DNA from: Arthrobacter woluwensis
Lineage (GTDB): Bacteria; Actinomycetota; Actinomycetes; Actinomycetales; Micrococcaceae
Reading direction: 5' to 3'
DNA length: 64,000 nt
Assembly: GCF_900105345.1 (NCBI RefSeq)
Contig: NZ_FNSN01000003.1
Location: 2,294,001-2,358,000, forward strand
Part shown: positions 18,114-26,483 of the stretch, piece by piece
Position numbering within the stretch: the stretch's first letter is position 1
How the letters are laid out: the number at the start of each line of letters is the position of its first letter
The notes under the pieces: model-generated
What the model was told of the DNA's origin: nothing
Seen by the model: the letters and a program-made list of their open reading frames with translations, nothing else
Databases searched by the model: none
Program-made: the position numbers and the translations under genes

Positions 18114-18566
18114 ATGAACCGTCGAGTGAACATCAGCAAAGCCCATTCCGAGACCTTCAAAGCGCTGGGGAAGCTGAGCAAGGCCGCCACTGAGGCCGCT
18201 GCCGCGGCGGACATCAGCCCCCTGCTCTGCGAGCTCCTCAAGATCCGCGCCTCGCAGATCAACGGCTGCGCCTACTGTCTGCGGCTGCACACCAAGGACG
18301 CGGTCACGCTGGGTGAGACGCAGGACCGCCTCGCGGTCCTCCCGGCGTGGCGGGAGAGCGAGTACTTCACCGCCGTCGAACGCGCCGCGCTGGCCCTGAC
18401 CGAGGCGATCACCCAGGTGTCCGATCACCAGGTCCCGGACGAGGTCTACGTCCCGGTGTCCCAGGTGCTCAGCGAGGAGCAGATCTCCGCGGTGTCCTGG
18501 CTCGCCATCACGATCAACGCCTACAACCGCGTCGCCATCACGAGCCACTACACCGTCAAGCCCTGA
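18114..18566 (+). CDS. Carboxymuconolactone decarboxylase family protein, AhpD-like
   Basis: A 150-residue all-helical protein with the AhpD core motif C-x2-C-x3-H as Cys52, Cys55 and His59 (INGCAYCLRLHTKD). Members of this subgroup are small alkylhydroperoxidase-type thiol enzymes that reduce peroxides; the exact reductant and substrate vary. The preceding LLCELLKIRASQ and the later AVERAALALTEAIT blocks fit the family. It starts 48 bases after the MFS gene, behind its own probable leaderless -10. proS follows after 44 bases. Context suggests an accessory stress gene, but nothing links it directly to the neighbours. Confidence 0.9.
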   Translation: MNRRVNISKAHSETFKALGKLSKAATEAAAAADISPLLCELLKIRASQINGCAYCLRLHTKDAVTLGETQDRLAVLPAWRESEYFTAVERAALALTEAITQVSDHQVPDEVYVPVSQVLSEEQISAVSWLAITINAYNRVAITSHYTVKP

Positions 18567-18598
18567 ACCGGTCAGGCACCCGGCGCCCAGCCGTCCGG

Positions 18599-18604
18599 TA
18601 GGGT
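18599..18604 (+). promoter_or_regulatory. -10 element, leaderless type, for proS
   Basis: TAGGGT is followed by six bases and the proS ATG at 18611. No purine-rich ribosome site lies between. The middle of the hexamer is GC-rich, so this is one of the weaker examples in the window. Confidence 0.45.
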
Positions 18605-18610
18605 CGGGCC

Positions 18611-20032
18611 ATGGTGAAAGCACACGCTTCCGTCCTCGCCGATCAAGTCGAGGACTTCCCCCGCTGGTATCAGGACGTCCTGGACAAGGCGCAGCTGGCC
18701 GACAACGGCCCGGTGCGCGGGACCATGGTCATCCGCCCCTATGCCTACGGCATCTGGGAGCGGATGCAGGCCGCCGTCGACGGCCGTATCAAAGCCGCCG
18801 GCGCCGAGAACGTCTACCTCCCGCTCTTCATCCCGCAGTCCTACCTGGAACGGGAGGCCGAGCATGTGGACGGGTTCAGCCCGGAGCTCGCCGTGGTCAC
18901 TCACGCCGGAGGCAAGGAGCTCAGCGAGCCGGTGGTCGTGCGGCCCACCAGCGAGACGATCTTCGGTGAGCTCATGGCCAAGTGGGTCCAGTCCTACCGC
19001 GATCTGCCGCTCCTGCTGAATCAATGGGCCAACGTCGTGCGCTGGGAGATGCGTCCCCGGACGTTCCTGCGAACCAGCGAATTCCTGTGGCAGGAAGGCC
19101 ACACGGCCCACGCGACGCGTGAGGAGGCGGCGGCGTACGCGCGCCGCATCCACCTCGAGGTGTACCGCTCGTTCCTGGAGGACGTCCTGGCCATCCCCGT
19201 CCTGATGGGTGACAAGTCCCCCGCCGAACGGTTCGCGGGCGCCGTCAACACCATGACCTGCGAGGCCATGATGGTCGACGGCAAAGCCCTCCAGATGGCC
19301 ACGAGCCACGAACTCGGCCAGAACTTCGCCAAGGCCTTCGGCATCGGGTTCACGGACTCGGAGGGCGCCGTGCAGGACTGCTGGACCACGTCCTGGGGAT
19401 CGAGCACGCGGATGCTCGGCGGGCTGATCATGTCCCATGGCGACAACACGGGGCTGCGCCTCCCTCCGGCCATCGCCCCGGTCCAGCTGGTGATCGTCCC
19501 CGTGCGCGACGACGGCCGCGTCCTCGCCGCTGCGGCGCGCCTCCGTGAGGAACTGGAGGAGGCGGGCGTCCGGGTGAAGATCGACGAACGGCTCACGACC
19601 GGCTTCGGACGCCGTGTGACGGAGTGGGAACTCAAGGGAGTCCCGCTCCGGATCGAGATCGGCCCGCGCGACCTGGAGCAGGGTGTCGCGACCCTCGTCC
19701 GCCGTGACACGGGCTCCAAGGCGCCGGTGACGCTCAGCGAGACCTCCGCGCTCATCCCCGGCCTGCTGACGGAGATCCAGCACGCGATGTTCCAGGAGGC
19801 CCAGCGTCGGCTGACGGACCACACCGTCGAGACGACCGATCCCGCCGAGGCGAAGGAGGCGGCTCAGGCGGGATTCGCCCGGATCCGCTGGGACCTCCTC
19901 GGCGAAGCCGGCGAGAGGACCCTCAACGGCTCGGCCATCACCGTGCGCTGCCTGCAGACCGAGGACGGTGGTCTCCCGGCCCCGGACGCGCGCCCCGAGG
20001 AACTCTTCGCGGTCGTGGGCAGGAGCTACTGA
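18611..20032 (+). CDS. proS: Prolyl-tRNA synthetase, archaeal/eukaryotic (short) type
   Basis: A 473-residue class II synthetase that charges tRNA(Pro). It lacks the roughly 180-residue editing insertion of the common bacterial enzyme. It has the short-type order: DFPRWYQDVLDKAQLAD, motif 1 region GTMVIRPYAYGIWERMQ, motif 2 NVVRWEMRPRTFLRTSEFLWQEGHTAH, motif 3 SWGSSTRMLGGLIMSHGD, the anticodon-binding domain (QLVIVPVR), and a C-terminal domain ending in Tyr (VGRSY), as in the archaeal-type enzyme. Actinobacteria normally carry the long bacterial ProRS near nusA/rbfA genes. This copy may be a second enzyme or the only one; the window cannot tell. It ends at a strong hairpin facing sufT. Confidence 0.93.
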   Translation: MVKAHASVLADQVEDFPRWYQDVLDKAQLADNGPVRGTMVIRPYAYGIWERMQAAVDGRIKAAGAENVYLPLFIPQSYLEREAEHVDGFSPELAVVTHAGGKELSEPVVVRPTSETIFGELMAKWVQSYRDLPLLLNQWANVVRWEMRPRTFLRTSEFLWQEGHTAHATREEAAAYARRIHLEVYRSFLEDVLAIPVLMGDKSPAERFAGAVNTMTCEAMMVDGKALQMATSHELGQNFAKAFGIGFTDSEGAVQDCWTTSWGSSTRMLGGLIMSHGDNTGLRLPPAIAPVQLVIVPVRDDGRVLAAAARLREELEEAGVRVKIDERLTTGFGRRVTEWELKGVPLRIEIGPRDLEQGVATLVRRDTGSKAPVTLSETSALIPGLLTEIQHAMFQEAQRRLTDHTVETTDPAEAKEAAQAGFARIRWDLLGEAGERTLNGSAITVRCLQTEDGGLPAPDARPEELFAVVGRSY

Positions 20033-20057
20033 CGCGGCCCGGGATCTGACCCCACGA

Positions 20058-20099
20058 ACGACGGCGGCGGCCGGGATCACTCCCGGCCGCCGCCGTCGT
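20058..20099. terminator. Bidirectional terminator between proS and sufT
   Basis: A perfect 19-bp stem (20058-20076 with 20081-20099) has the 4-base loop TCAC. It sits 25 bases after proS and about 40 bases after the sufT stop on the other strand, so it can end both convergent units. Confidence 0.87.
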
Positions 20100-20140
20100 C
20101 GTTCAACTGTGCTCAGCCGTGTTCAGCCGCGCACGCTGGA

Positions 20141-20473
20141 TCAGATGTTGAAGCCGAGGGCCCGCATCTGGTCCTTGCCGTCATCGGTGATCCGCTCGGG
20201 ACCCCACGGCGGCATCCACACCCAGTTGAGGCGCCAGTCGTCCACGACACCGTCCAGGGCCTTGCCCACCTGCTCCTCGAGCACGTCGGTGAGCGGGCAG
20301 GCCGCGGTGGTCAGCGTCATGTCGATCAGGAGCGCGCCGTCCTCGTCGGAGTACTTGAGCCCGTAGAGCAGGCCCAGATCCACGACGTTGACGCCGAGCT
20401 CGGGGTCGATGACGTCCTTGAGCGCCTCTTCGACGTCCTCAAGACTTGTCCTGGCCGCATTCACTTCGGTCAT
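20141..20473 (-). CDS. sufT: MIP18/PaaD-like (DUF59) Fe-S assembly factor SufT
   Basis: A 110-residue protein of the MIP18 family, which helps insert Fe-S clusters into target proteins. Family blocks are DVEEALKDVIDPELGVNVVDLGLLYG and the Cys-containing DMTLTTAACPLTDVLEEQV. The C-terminal WVWMPPWGPERITDDGKDQMRALGF is typical of the actinobacterial form. It lies 34 bases after sufC in the suf operon, like Rv1466 in M. tuberculosis, except that sufS and sufU, which should separate the two, are missing. Confidence 0.92.
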   Translation of the reverse strand: MTEVNAARTSLEDVEEALKDVIDPELGVNVVDLGLLYGLKYSDEDGALLIDMTLTTAACPLTDVLEEQVGKALDGVVDDWRLNWVWMPPWGPERITDDGKDQMRALGFNI

Positions 20474-20507
20474 CTTCTGTCCCCTCCCGGGTTGTCAGGC
20501 GAGTGGC

Positions 20508-21290
20508 TCAGACCGCTGCCGGCTCGGAGGCCGTGCCGGCGCCGGCCACGTAGCGGTCGTAGCCCTCGTCCTCGAGGCGGTCGGCCAGCTCCGGGCCACC
20601 CTGCTCGACGACCTTGCCGTCGACGAAGACGTGGACGAAGTCCGGCTTGATGTAGCGCAGGATGCGCGTGTAGTGGGTGATGAGCAGCGTGCCCATCTCG
20701 CCACCGGCGTGAGCGCGGTTGACGCCCTCGGAGACGACCTTCAGGGCGTCGACGTCCAGGCCGGAGTCGGTCTCGTCCAGGATGGCGAACTTCGGCTTGA
20801 AGAGCTCGAGCTGGAGGATCTCCACGCGCTTCTTCTCGCCGCCGGAGAAGCCCTCGTTGACGTTGCGCTGGGCGAAGTCGGCGTCGATGCGCAGCTGCTC
20901 CATGGCGGCCTTGACGTCCTTGGTCCAGTGACGCAGCGAGGGGGCCTCGCCGTCGATCGCGGTCTTGGCGGTGCGGAGGAAGTTGGTCATGGTGACGCCG
21001 GGGACCTCGACCGGGTACTGCATGGCGAGGAAGAGACCGGCGCGGGCGCGCTCGTCCACGCTCATCTCCAGGACGTCCTCGCCGTCCAGGGTGATGGAGC
21101 CGCTGGTCACGGTGTAGCGCGGGTGACCGGCGATCGTGGAGGCCAGGGTGGACTTGCCGGAGCCGTTGGGGCCCATGATGGCGTGGGTCTCGCCGGTCTT
21201 GATGACCAGGGAGACGCCCTTGAGGATTTCCTTCTCGCCCTGCTCGGTCTCAATGCTGACGTGCAGGTCCTTGATTTCAAGAGTAGACAT
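20508..21290 (-). CDS. sufC: Fe-S cluster assembly ATPase SufC
   Basis: The cytoplasmic ABC-type ATPase of the SufBCD scaffold. In 260 residues it shows Walker A GPNGSGKS at 40-47, a Q-loop region (GLFLAMQYPVEVPGV), the signature FSGGEKKRVEILQ and Walker B FAILDETDSGLD. This is the SufC-type sequence, distinct from membrane exporters. ATP binding by SufC opens the SufB-SufD dimer for cluster building. The ATG at 21290 follows AAGAAAG. The Rieske gene ends 42 bases upstream and sufT starts 34 bases downstream, all co-directional. Confidence 0.97.
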   Translation of the reverse strand: MSTLEIKDLHVSIETEQGEKEILKGVSLVIKTGETHAIMGPNGSGKSTLASTIAGHPRYTVTSGSITLDGEDVLEMSVDERARAGLFLAMQYPVEVPGVTMTNFLRTAKTAIDGEAPSLRHWTKDVKAAMEQLRIDADFAQRNVNEGFSGGEKKRVEILQLELFKPKFAILDETDSGLDVDALKVVSEGVNRAHAGGEMGTLLITHYTRILRYIKPDFVHVFVDGKVVEQGGPELADRLEDEGYDRYVAGAGTASEPAAV

Positions 21291-21332
21291 GCTGTTCTTT
21301 CTTGTCCTAAGTCTGTTTGATGCGGCCGGGGC

Positions 21333-21683
21333 TCAGAAGACCCGGGCGCCGTTCACAACGTTGCTGGTGTCGACGTACACGTCGTCGCCGTGGATCTCCA
21401 CGGCGAAGACGGGAACGGGATCATAGGCGGGCAGCTGGAGCGGCTGGCCGGACCGCAGATCGAACTGGGAACCGTGTCCCCAGCATTCGATCGCGCCGCC
21501 CTCGACGTCACCCTCGGAGAGGGACACGTCCGCGTGCGAGCAGGTGTCGCCGATGGCGTGGATCTCCCCCATGGAGTCCTTCACCACGGCGACGGGGTAT
21601 CCGTCGAGGAGAACCCTGAGGGCCTGCTTGGGCGAAATCTCGGTGCTCTTGCACACCAAGGTGCCCTGGGGCGTTTCCGGCAC
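21333..21683 (-). CDS. Rieske [2Fe-2S] ferredoxin in the suf operon
   Basis: A 116-residue soluble Rieske protein with Cys48-x-His50 and Cys67-x2-His70 binding a [2Fe-2S] cluster (CSHADVSL and CWGHGSQFDL). It resembles the small ferredoxin subunit of non-heme iron oxygenases (NirD/BphF-like) but no oxygenase is near. Its place between sufD and sufC, 11 bases after sufD, suggests it donates electrons for cluster assembly or acts as an early cluster acceptor. That role is inference. The start is an ATG at 21683. Confidence 0.91.
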   Translation of the reverse strand: MPETPQGTLVCKSTEISPKQALRVLLDGYPVAVVKDSMGEIHAIGDTCSHADVSLSEGDVEGGAIECWGHGSQFDLRSGQPLQLPAYDPVPVFAVEIHGDDVYVDTSNVVNGARVF

Positions 21684-21694
21684 GTCCGCTCCTT

Positions 21695-22933
21695 CTAGTT
21701 CTCGCCTGCGGCCAGTTCGCGTTCCACGGCCTCGGTGAGGCGATCCTCGAGGGCCGGGACCTTGATCTTCTGGATGATCTCGTTCAGGAAGCCGCGGACC
21801 ACCAGACGGCGGGCCACATCCTCCGGGATGCCTCGCGCCATGAGGTAGAACAGGTGCTCGTCATCGAAACGGCCGGTCGAGGAGGCGTGACCGGCGCCGG
21901 CGATCAGGCCGGTCTCGATCTCCAGGTTCGGCACGGAGTCCGCACGGCAGCCGTCGGTCAGGACCAGGTTCTGGTTCTTCTCGTACGAGTCGGTGCCGAC
22001 GGCCTGCTTCTGGATGAGGCAGTCGCCCACCCACACGGTGTGAGCGCCCTTGCCCTGCAGCGCGCCCTTGTAGAGGACGTTGGAGGTGCAGTTCGGGACG
22101 TTGTGATCCACGAACGAGCGGTGCTCCAGGTGCTGCCCGGCATCGGCGAAGTAGAGCCCCAGGAGCTCGGCCTCGGCCTGCTCGCCGGAGAAGCGCACAT
22201 TGGAGTTCAGGCGGACGATCTTGCCGCCCAGCGTCACGGCGATGTGCTTGTACACGCCTTCCTTGGCCACGACGGCGTCGTGCTGGGCCAGGTGGATGGC
22301 GTCATCCTCCCAGAGCTGCACGGACACGACGGTGAGCTCGGCGGCCTCGCCGACGAAGATCTCGACGTTGCCGTTGTGGTTGGCCGAACCGTCGTGCTCG
22401 AGGATGACGACCGACTTGGAGTTGGCGCCCGCCTCGAGGACGAGGTGGCTGTTGGACCGCTTGCCGGCGCCCTGGCCGGACAGGAGGATCCGCACGGGCT
22501 CCTCGGGCTGCGCGCCTTCGGGCACGACGACGTGCAGCGCCTCGGGAGCGTTGGCGGAGGCCACGGCGGCGGCACGGTCGGCCGGCACCAGCGCGGTGGC
22601 GCGGGGCGCCTGACCGATGGCCAGCGGAGCGGACACGTAGCCCTCGGGAGCCTCGACGGAGACCGTCGTGGCGCCGTCGTCGTTCGCGCCGTCCTGCAGC
22701 AGCGGCTGGAGCTCGCGCACCGGGGTGAAGCGCCACTCCTCCTCACGGCCGTCCGGCAGAGCGAAATCGGCCACGTTGTGGCTGGTCAGACGCTCGGCCC
22801 GGGAGGACATGACGGTGGTGCCGTCATTGTGCTTGTGGTCGACCTTGCTGGAGACCAGCTGCTCGCCCTCTTCGGTGAAACCGGCGATCGACGGGGCGCC
22901 GATGCGGGCCTTCTCAGTTGCTTCGGCAGTCAT
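21695..22933 (-). CDS. sufD: Fe-S cluster assembly protein SufD
   Basis: A 412-residue scaffold partner of SufB in the SufBC2D complex. The right-handed beta-helix core and the C-terminal helical SufC-binding region with EIETGLIAGAGHASSTGRFDDEHLFYLMARGIPEDVARRLVVRGFLNEII are clear; in this block the conserved His is present. The N-terminal third is weakly conserved, as usual. The sufB stop and the sufD ATG share one base (TAATG at 22931-22935), which implies translational coupling. The Rieske gene begins 11 bases downstream. Confidence 0.95.
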   Translation of the reverse strand: MTAEATEKARIGAPSIAGFTEEGEQLVSSKVDHKHNDGTTVMSSRAERLTSHNVADFALPDGREEEWRFTPVRELQPLLQDGANDDGATTVSVEAPEGYVSAPLAIGQAPRATALVPADRAAAVASANAPEALHVVVPEGAQPEEPVRILLSGQGAGKRSNSHLVLEAGANSKSVVILEHDGSANHNGNVEIFVGEAAELTVVSVQLWEDDAIHLAQHDAVVAKEGVYKHIAVTLGGKIVRLNSNVRFSGEQAEAELLGLYFADAGQHLEHRSFVDHNVPNCTSNVLYKGALQGKGAHTVWVGDCLIQKQAVGTDSYEKNQNLVLTDGCRADSVPNLEIETGLIAGAGHASSTGRFDDEHLFYLMARGIPEDVARRLVVRGFLNEIIQKIKVPALEDRLTEAVERELAAGEN

Positions 22934-24396
22934 TAACCGACGGATCCTTCCATCTGGAGTTCGATGAGGCGGTTGAGCTCGAGCGCGTACTCCATGGGGA
23001 GCTCGCGGGCGATCGGCTCGATGAAGCCGCGCACGATCATGGCCATGGCCTCGTCCTCGGGCATGCCGCGGGACATCAGGTAGAACAGCTGCTCCTCGGA
23101 GACACGGGAGACCGTGGCCTCGTGGCCCAGCAGCACATCGTCCTCGCGGATGTCGATGTACGGGTAGGTGTCCGAGCGGGAGATGGTGTCCACCAGCAGG
23201 GCGTCACAGCGGACGGTGTTGGCGGAGTGCTTGGCGCCTTCGCGGACCTGGACCAGGCCGCGGTACGCGGCACGACCGCCGTTGCGGGCCACCGACTTGG
23301 AGATGATGGAGCTCTTGGTGTTCGGAGCGATGTGCACCATCTTGGAACCGGTGTCCTGGTGCTGGCCCTCGCCGGCGAAGGCGATGGACAGGGTCTCGCC
23401 CTTGGCGTGCTCGCCCACGAGGTAGACGGCCGGGTACTTCATGGTGACCTTGGAGCCGATGTTGCCATCGATCCACTCCATGGTGGCGCCCTCTTCGCAG
23501 ATCGCACGCTTGGTCACCAGGTTGTACACGTTGTTGGACCAGTTCTGGATGGTGGTGTAGCGGACGCGGGCGCCCTTCTTGACCACGATCTCGACCACGG
23601 CGGAGTGCAGCGAGTCCGAGCTGTAGATCGGGGCGGTGCAGCCCTCGATGTAGTGCACGTAGGAGTCCTCGTCGGCGATGATGAGGGTGCGCTCGAACTG
23701 GCCCATGTTCTCCGTGTTGATGCGGAAGTAGGCCTGCAGCGGGATCTCCACGTGAACGCCCTTGGGGACGTAGACGAAGGAGCCGCCGGACCACACGGCC
23801 GTGTTCAGGGAGGCGAACTTGTTGTCGCCCACCGGGATCACGGTGCCGAAGTACTCCTGGAAGATCTCCGGGTGTTCCTTCAGCGCGGTGTCGGTGTCGA
23901 GGAAGATGACGCCCTGCTGCTCCAGGTCCTCGCGGATCTGGTGGTAGACGACCTCGGACTCGTACTGAGCCGCGACGCCGGCCACGAGGCGGCTGCGCTC
24001 CGCTTCCGGGATGCCGAGCTTCTCGTAGGTGGTCCGGATGTCCTCGGGAAGCTCTTCCCAGGAACCGGCCTGCTTCTCCGTGGAGCGCACGAAGTACTTG
24101 ATGTTGTCGAAATCGATGCCGGAGAGGTCGGCGCCCCAGGCGGGCATCGGCTTCCGGTCGAAGTACTTGAGGCCCTTCAGACGCAGGTCAAGCATCCACT
24201 CGGGTTCGCTCTTCTTGGTGGAGATGTCCCGGACGACGTCTTCGTTCAGGCCGCGGCGCGCGTTCGCACCGGCGTCGTCCTTGTCTGCCCAGCCGTATTC
24301 GTAGTTGCCGATACCGTGGAGCTCCGGGTTCTTTTCCAGAATCTCGGAGATCACCGTACCCTCAGCCACTGGCTTTTCTGCTAGTTGGTCCGTCAT
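22933..24396 (-). CDS. sufB: Fe-S cluster assembly scaffold SufB
   Basis: SufB is the scaffold on which the new Fe-S cluster forms. The 487-residue protein is full length without an intein, unlike M. tuberculosis Rv1461. The late beta-helix holds the conserved [25 protein letters not shown] and [55 protein letters not shown] blocks. I choose the ATG at 24396, 5 bases after GAAAGG, over a GTG one codon earlier that is too close to that site. The sufR stop overlaps this ATG by one base. It heads the structural part of the operon. Confidence 0.96.
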   Translation of the reverse strand: MTDQLAEKPVAEGTVISEILEKNPELHGIGNYEYGWADKDDAGANARRGLNEDVVRDISTKKSEPEWMLDLRLKGLKYFDRKPMPAWGADLSGIDFDNIKYFVRSTEKQAGSWEELPEDIRTTYEKLGIPEAERSRLVAGVAAQYESEVVYHQIREDLEQQGVIFLDTDTALKEHPEIFQEYFGTVIPVGDNKFASLNTAVWSGGSFVYVPKGVHVEIPLQAYFRINTENMGQFERTLIIADEDSYVHYIEGCTAPIYSSDSLHSAVVEIVVKKGARVRYTTIQNWSNNVYNLVTKRAICEEGATMEWIDGNIGSKVTMKYPAVYLVGEHAKGETLSIAFAGEGQHQDTGSKMVHIAPNTKSSIISKSVARNGGRAAYRGLVQVREGAKHSANTVRCDALLVDTISRSDTYPYIDIREDDVLLGHEATVSRVSEEQLFYLMSRGMPEDEAMAMIVRGFIEPIARELPMEYALELNRLIELQMEGSVG

Positions 24397-25232
24397 CACG
24401 GCCTTTCTTGCTGGTGGTTGCGTCCGGTAGGAATGTGCGTGGTGCAGACGTGGCCGCCGTTGGCCAGCGTGGAAAGACGACGGACGTCCACACCGAGAAG
24501 CCGTTCGAACACTTCGGTCTCCTTGTCACAGAAGACCGGGAATTCGGCGGCCAGGTTCTGGATGGGGCAATGCCCCTGGCACAGCTGGATCGCTGTGAGC
24601 TGCGGCGGCAAGGGCTTCTTACTCACCGGATGGATGCGCAGGACATTGGCGTTCGCGACGAAGCCGTCACGGTTGAGCGCCGCGACGAGCGCCATGGCGC
24701 GGGCCTCGACGTCGGGCCCTGCGGCGTTCACCTCGTCGGCGTAGCGCTCCGCCATGCCGGCGAAACGGCGCTCGGCGAACGCCTCGACGGCCTGTTCGCC
24801 GCCCAGTGCCGCCAGCTCGTGCAGCGCCTTGCTGGCGATGTCCAGGTAGTCGTCGCCCCAGTGCTGCTGACCCTGGGAGCTGATCACGTAACGCCGCGCC
24901 GGGCGGCCCGCTCCCGCCCCGGCCTTGACCATGCGCTTGACCTCGATCACACCTCCGCGCTCGAGCTGGTCGAGGTGACGGCGGACGGCGGCGGGCGTGT
25001 AGCCGAGCAGCTTGCCGAGTTCGGCGGCGCTGATGGGACCGTGCTCCAGCACGGCGGCCCGGACCTTGTCCCGCGTCCGGTCCTCGGACTCGACCAGGGA
25101 GCCTCGCGTGGCCGCACGGGATGAGGCTGCACGGGACGGGACCTCACGCTGCGCGGGCACGACCGAGCCCGGAGCGCCCTGCTGGGCCCCCGGATTCAGG
25201 CTGTCGACCGGCCTGTTCGTGGAGGTGTCCAT
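24396..25232 (-). CDS. sufR: SufR-type Fe-S-sensing transcriptional repressor of the suf operon
   Basis: A 278-residue regulator like M. tuberculosis Rv1460. An N-terminal winged helix covers about 55-115 ([44 protein letters not shown]). The C-terminal ligand-binding region has the cysteines expected to hold an Fe-S cluster ([23 protein letters not shown]). The ATG at 25232 is chosen because the frame beyond it runs through the promoter and antisense to the ABC gene. The first 45 residues are low-complexity. It is the first gene of the operon, coupled to sufB by a one-base overlap. Autorepression is expected, and an IdeR-like box lies 46 bases upstream. Confidence 0.93.
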   Translation of the reverse strand: MDTSTNRPVDSLNPGAQQGAPGSVVPAQREVPSRAASSRAATRGSLVESEDRTRDKVRAAVLEHGPISAAELGKLLGYTPAAVRRHLDQLERGGVIEVKRMVKAGAGAGRPARRYVISSQGQQHWGDDYLDIASKALHELAALGGEQAVEAFAERRFAGMAERYADEVNAAGPDVEARAMALVAALNRDGFVANANVLRIHPVSKKPLPPQLTAIQLCQGHCPIQNLAAEFPVFCDKETEVFERLLGVDVRRLSTLANGGHVCTTHIPTGRNHQQERP

Positions 25233-25277
25233 GGAATACACAACACAATCATCACTAAATAACTTCCCGCCTTCCAC

Positions 25278-25296
25278 TAAGGCTAGGCTGACCTGT
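25278..25296. promoter_or_regulatory. IdeR/DtxR-like iron box between the suf operon and the ABC transporter
   Basis: The 19-mer matches the IdeR/DtxR consensus TTAGGTTAGGCTAACCTAA at 14 of 19 positions, including the central TAGGCT and the flanking AGG and ACCT. It lies 46-64 bases upstream of sufR, where the -35 of the suf promoter would be if TATTTA (25256-25261, minus strand) is the -10. Regulation by an iron-dependent repressor is inferred from the match alone. Confidence 0.5.
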
Positions 25297-25418
25297 CGAT
25301 TGTGACCAGAGACCATCATCACATCATTCGCCGGGGCCGGATCAGCGGGCGTTCCGGCCCGCTGGCGGCCGGCGGGAACGCCGCCTCGCGACCCGCTCCG
25401 GCCACCTTCTACCTCGCG

Positions 25419-25424
25419 TAGAAT
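25419..25424 (+). promoter_or_regulatory. -10 element of the ABC-2 transporter operon, leaderless type
   Basis: TAGAAT is a near-consensus -10. Six bases later comes GTG (25431), and three bases later an in-frame ATG (25428). The usual 6-7 base distance to the transcription start makes GTG the likelier first codon. No ribosome-binding sequence is present. Confidence 0.6.
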
Positions 25425-25430
25425 GCTATG

Positions 25431-26483
25431 GTGCGTTCCGCTGCTCCCCCAGTCCTCGTGATCGATTCCCTCGTCAAGGATGTCGGTCCGGTCACGGCCC
25501 TCGACGGCCGCATGATGCGCGTCGTCGCCGGCCTCTCCCTGACCGCCCATGCCGGCGAGGTGACCGCCCTGCTCGGCGTCAACGGCGCCGGCAAGACCAC
25601 CACCCTCGAATGCGCCCAGGGCCTTCAGCGCCGTACGGACGGACGGGTCGAACTGCTCGGCCACGACCCCGACACGGCGGGCCCCGAGCTGCGCGCCCGG
25701 GTGGGCGTCATGCTCCAGGAAGGCGGCTTGCCGCCCTCCGCGCATCCGATCCCCCTGCTCCAGCACATCGCCCGGATGTACCAGGACCCCTGGCCCGTGG
25801 ACGATCTGGTCGAGCGGCTCTCCATCGCCGAGTTCGCCCGCACCTCCGTGCGCAGGCTCTCCGGGGGACAGAAGCAGCGCCTCGCTCTCGCCGCCGCGCT
25901 CGTCGGCCGCCCCGAAGTCCTCTTCCTCGACGAGCCGAGCGCCGGCATGGATCCGCAGTCGCGGCAGCTGGTCTTCACCCTGATCCAGGAGCTCCGTGAC
26001 TCCGGCATGGGCATCGTGCTGACCACCCACCTCATGGACGACGCCGAGCGTCTGGCCGACTACGTCTACATCGTCGACGCCGGGCGGATCGTGGCGGAGG
26101 GCACCGTCGCCTCGTTGCTCGCGCACCGCGACGACGCCGGCTCCGAGAACCGCATGCTGACCTTCGACGCCGATCCCGGGCTCACCTTCGCGCTTCCCGA
26201 CGGTCTGGACATCGCGGAGACCCGGTCCGGGTCCTACTCCGTGGAGGGGATCAGCACCCCGGCGCATCTGCGCGCCATCGCCACCGCTTGGGAGGTCGGC
26301 GGCGTCTTCCCCCGCAGCCTCTCGATGTCGTCCTCCACCCTGGAGGACGTCTTCCTCGACATCGCCGCCCGCAGCGCCGAACAGGCCCGGACCGAACAGT
26401 CTCAGGCCGAGCAGCCCCCGAACGACGGCGGCTCCCGGCCGGCCCCTCTGACGAACCACGTCCCGAACGGAGGCCGGGAATGA
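25431..26483 (+). CDS. ABC transporter ATP-binding protein (ABC-2 type exporter)
   Basis: A 350-residue nucleotide-binding subunit. Walker A is GVNGAGKTT near residue 50, the signature is RLSGGQKQRLALAAAL near 145, and Walker B is VLFLDEPSAGMD near 165. A His-switch follows in TTHLMDD. About 100 extra C-terminal residues end in a Gln/Pro-rich tail. The start is either ATG 25428 or, more likely, GTG 25431 as a leaderless start. It overlaps the permease gene by four bases (ATGA). The pair between sufR and ctaA is conserved in actinobacteria (Rv1456c-Rv1458c region). The substrate is not established; its place suggests a link to heme or respiratory-chain assembly. Confidence 0.9.
   Translation: MRSAAPPVLVIDSLVKDVGPVTALDGRMMRVVAGLSLTAHAGEVTALLGVNGAGKTTTLECAQGLQRRTDGRVELLGHDPDTAGPELRARVGVMLQEGGLPPSAHPIPLLQHIARMYQDPWPVDDLVERLSIAEFARTSVRRLSGGQKQRLALAAALVGRPEVLFLDEPSAGMDPQSRQLVFTLIQELRDSGMGIVLTTHLMDDAERLADYVYIVDAGRIVAEGTVASLLAHRDDAGSENRMLTFDADPGLTFALPDGLDIAETRSGSYSVEGISTPAHLRAIATAWEVGGVFPRSLSMSSSTLEDVFLDIAARSAEQARTEQSQAEQPPNDGGSRPAPLTNHVPNGGRE

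Noticed and set aside
24396-26459. 687-residue minus-strand frame reaching from sufR into the ABC transporter gene
   Set aside because: Only the last 278 residues look like SufR. The upstream part is antisense to the ABC ATPase and crosses the divergent promoter.
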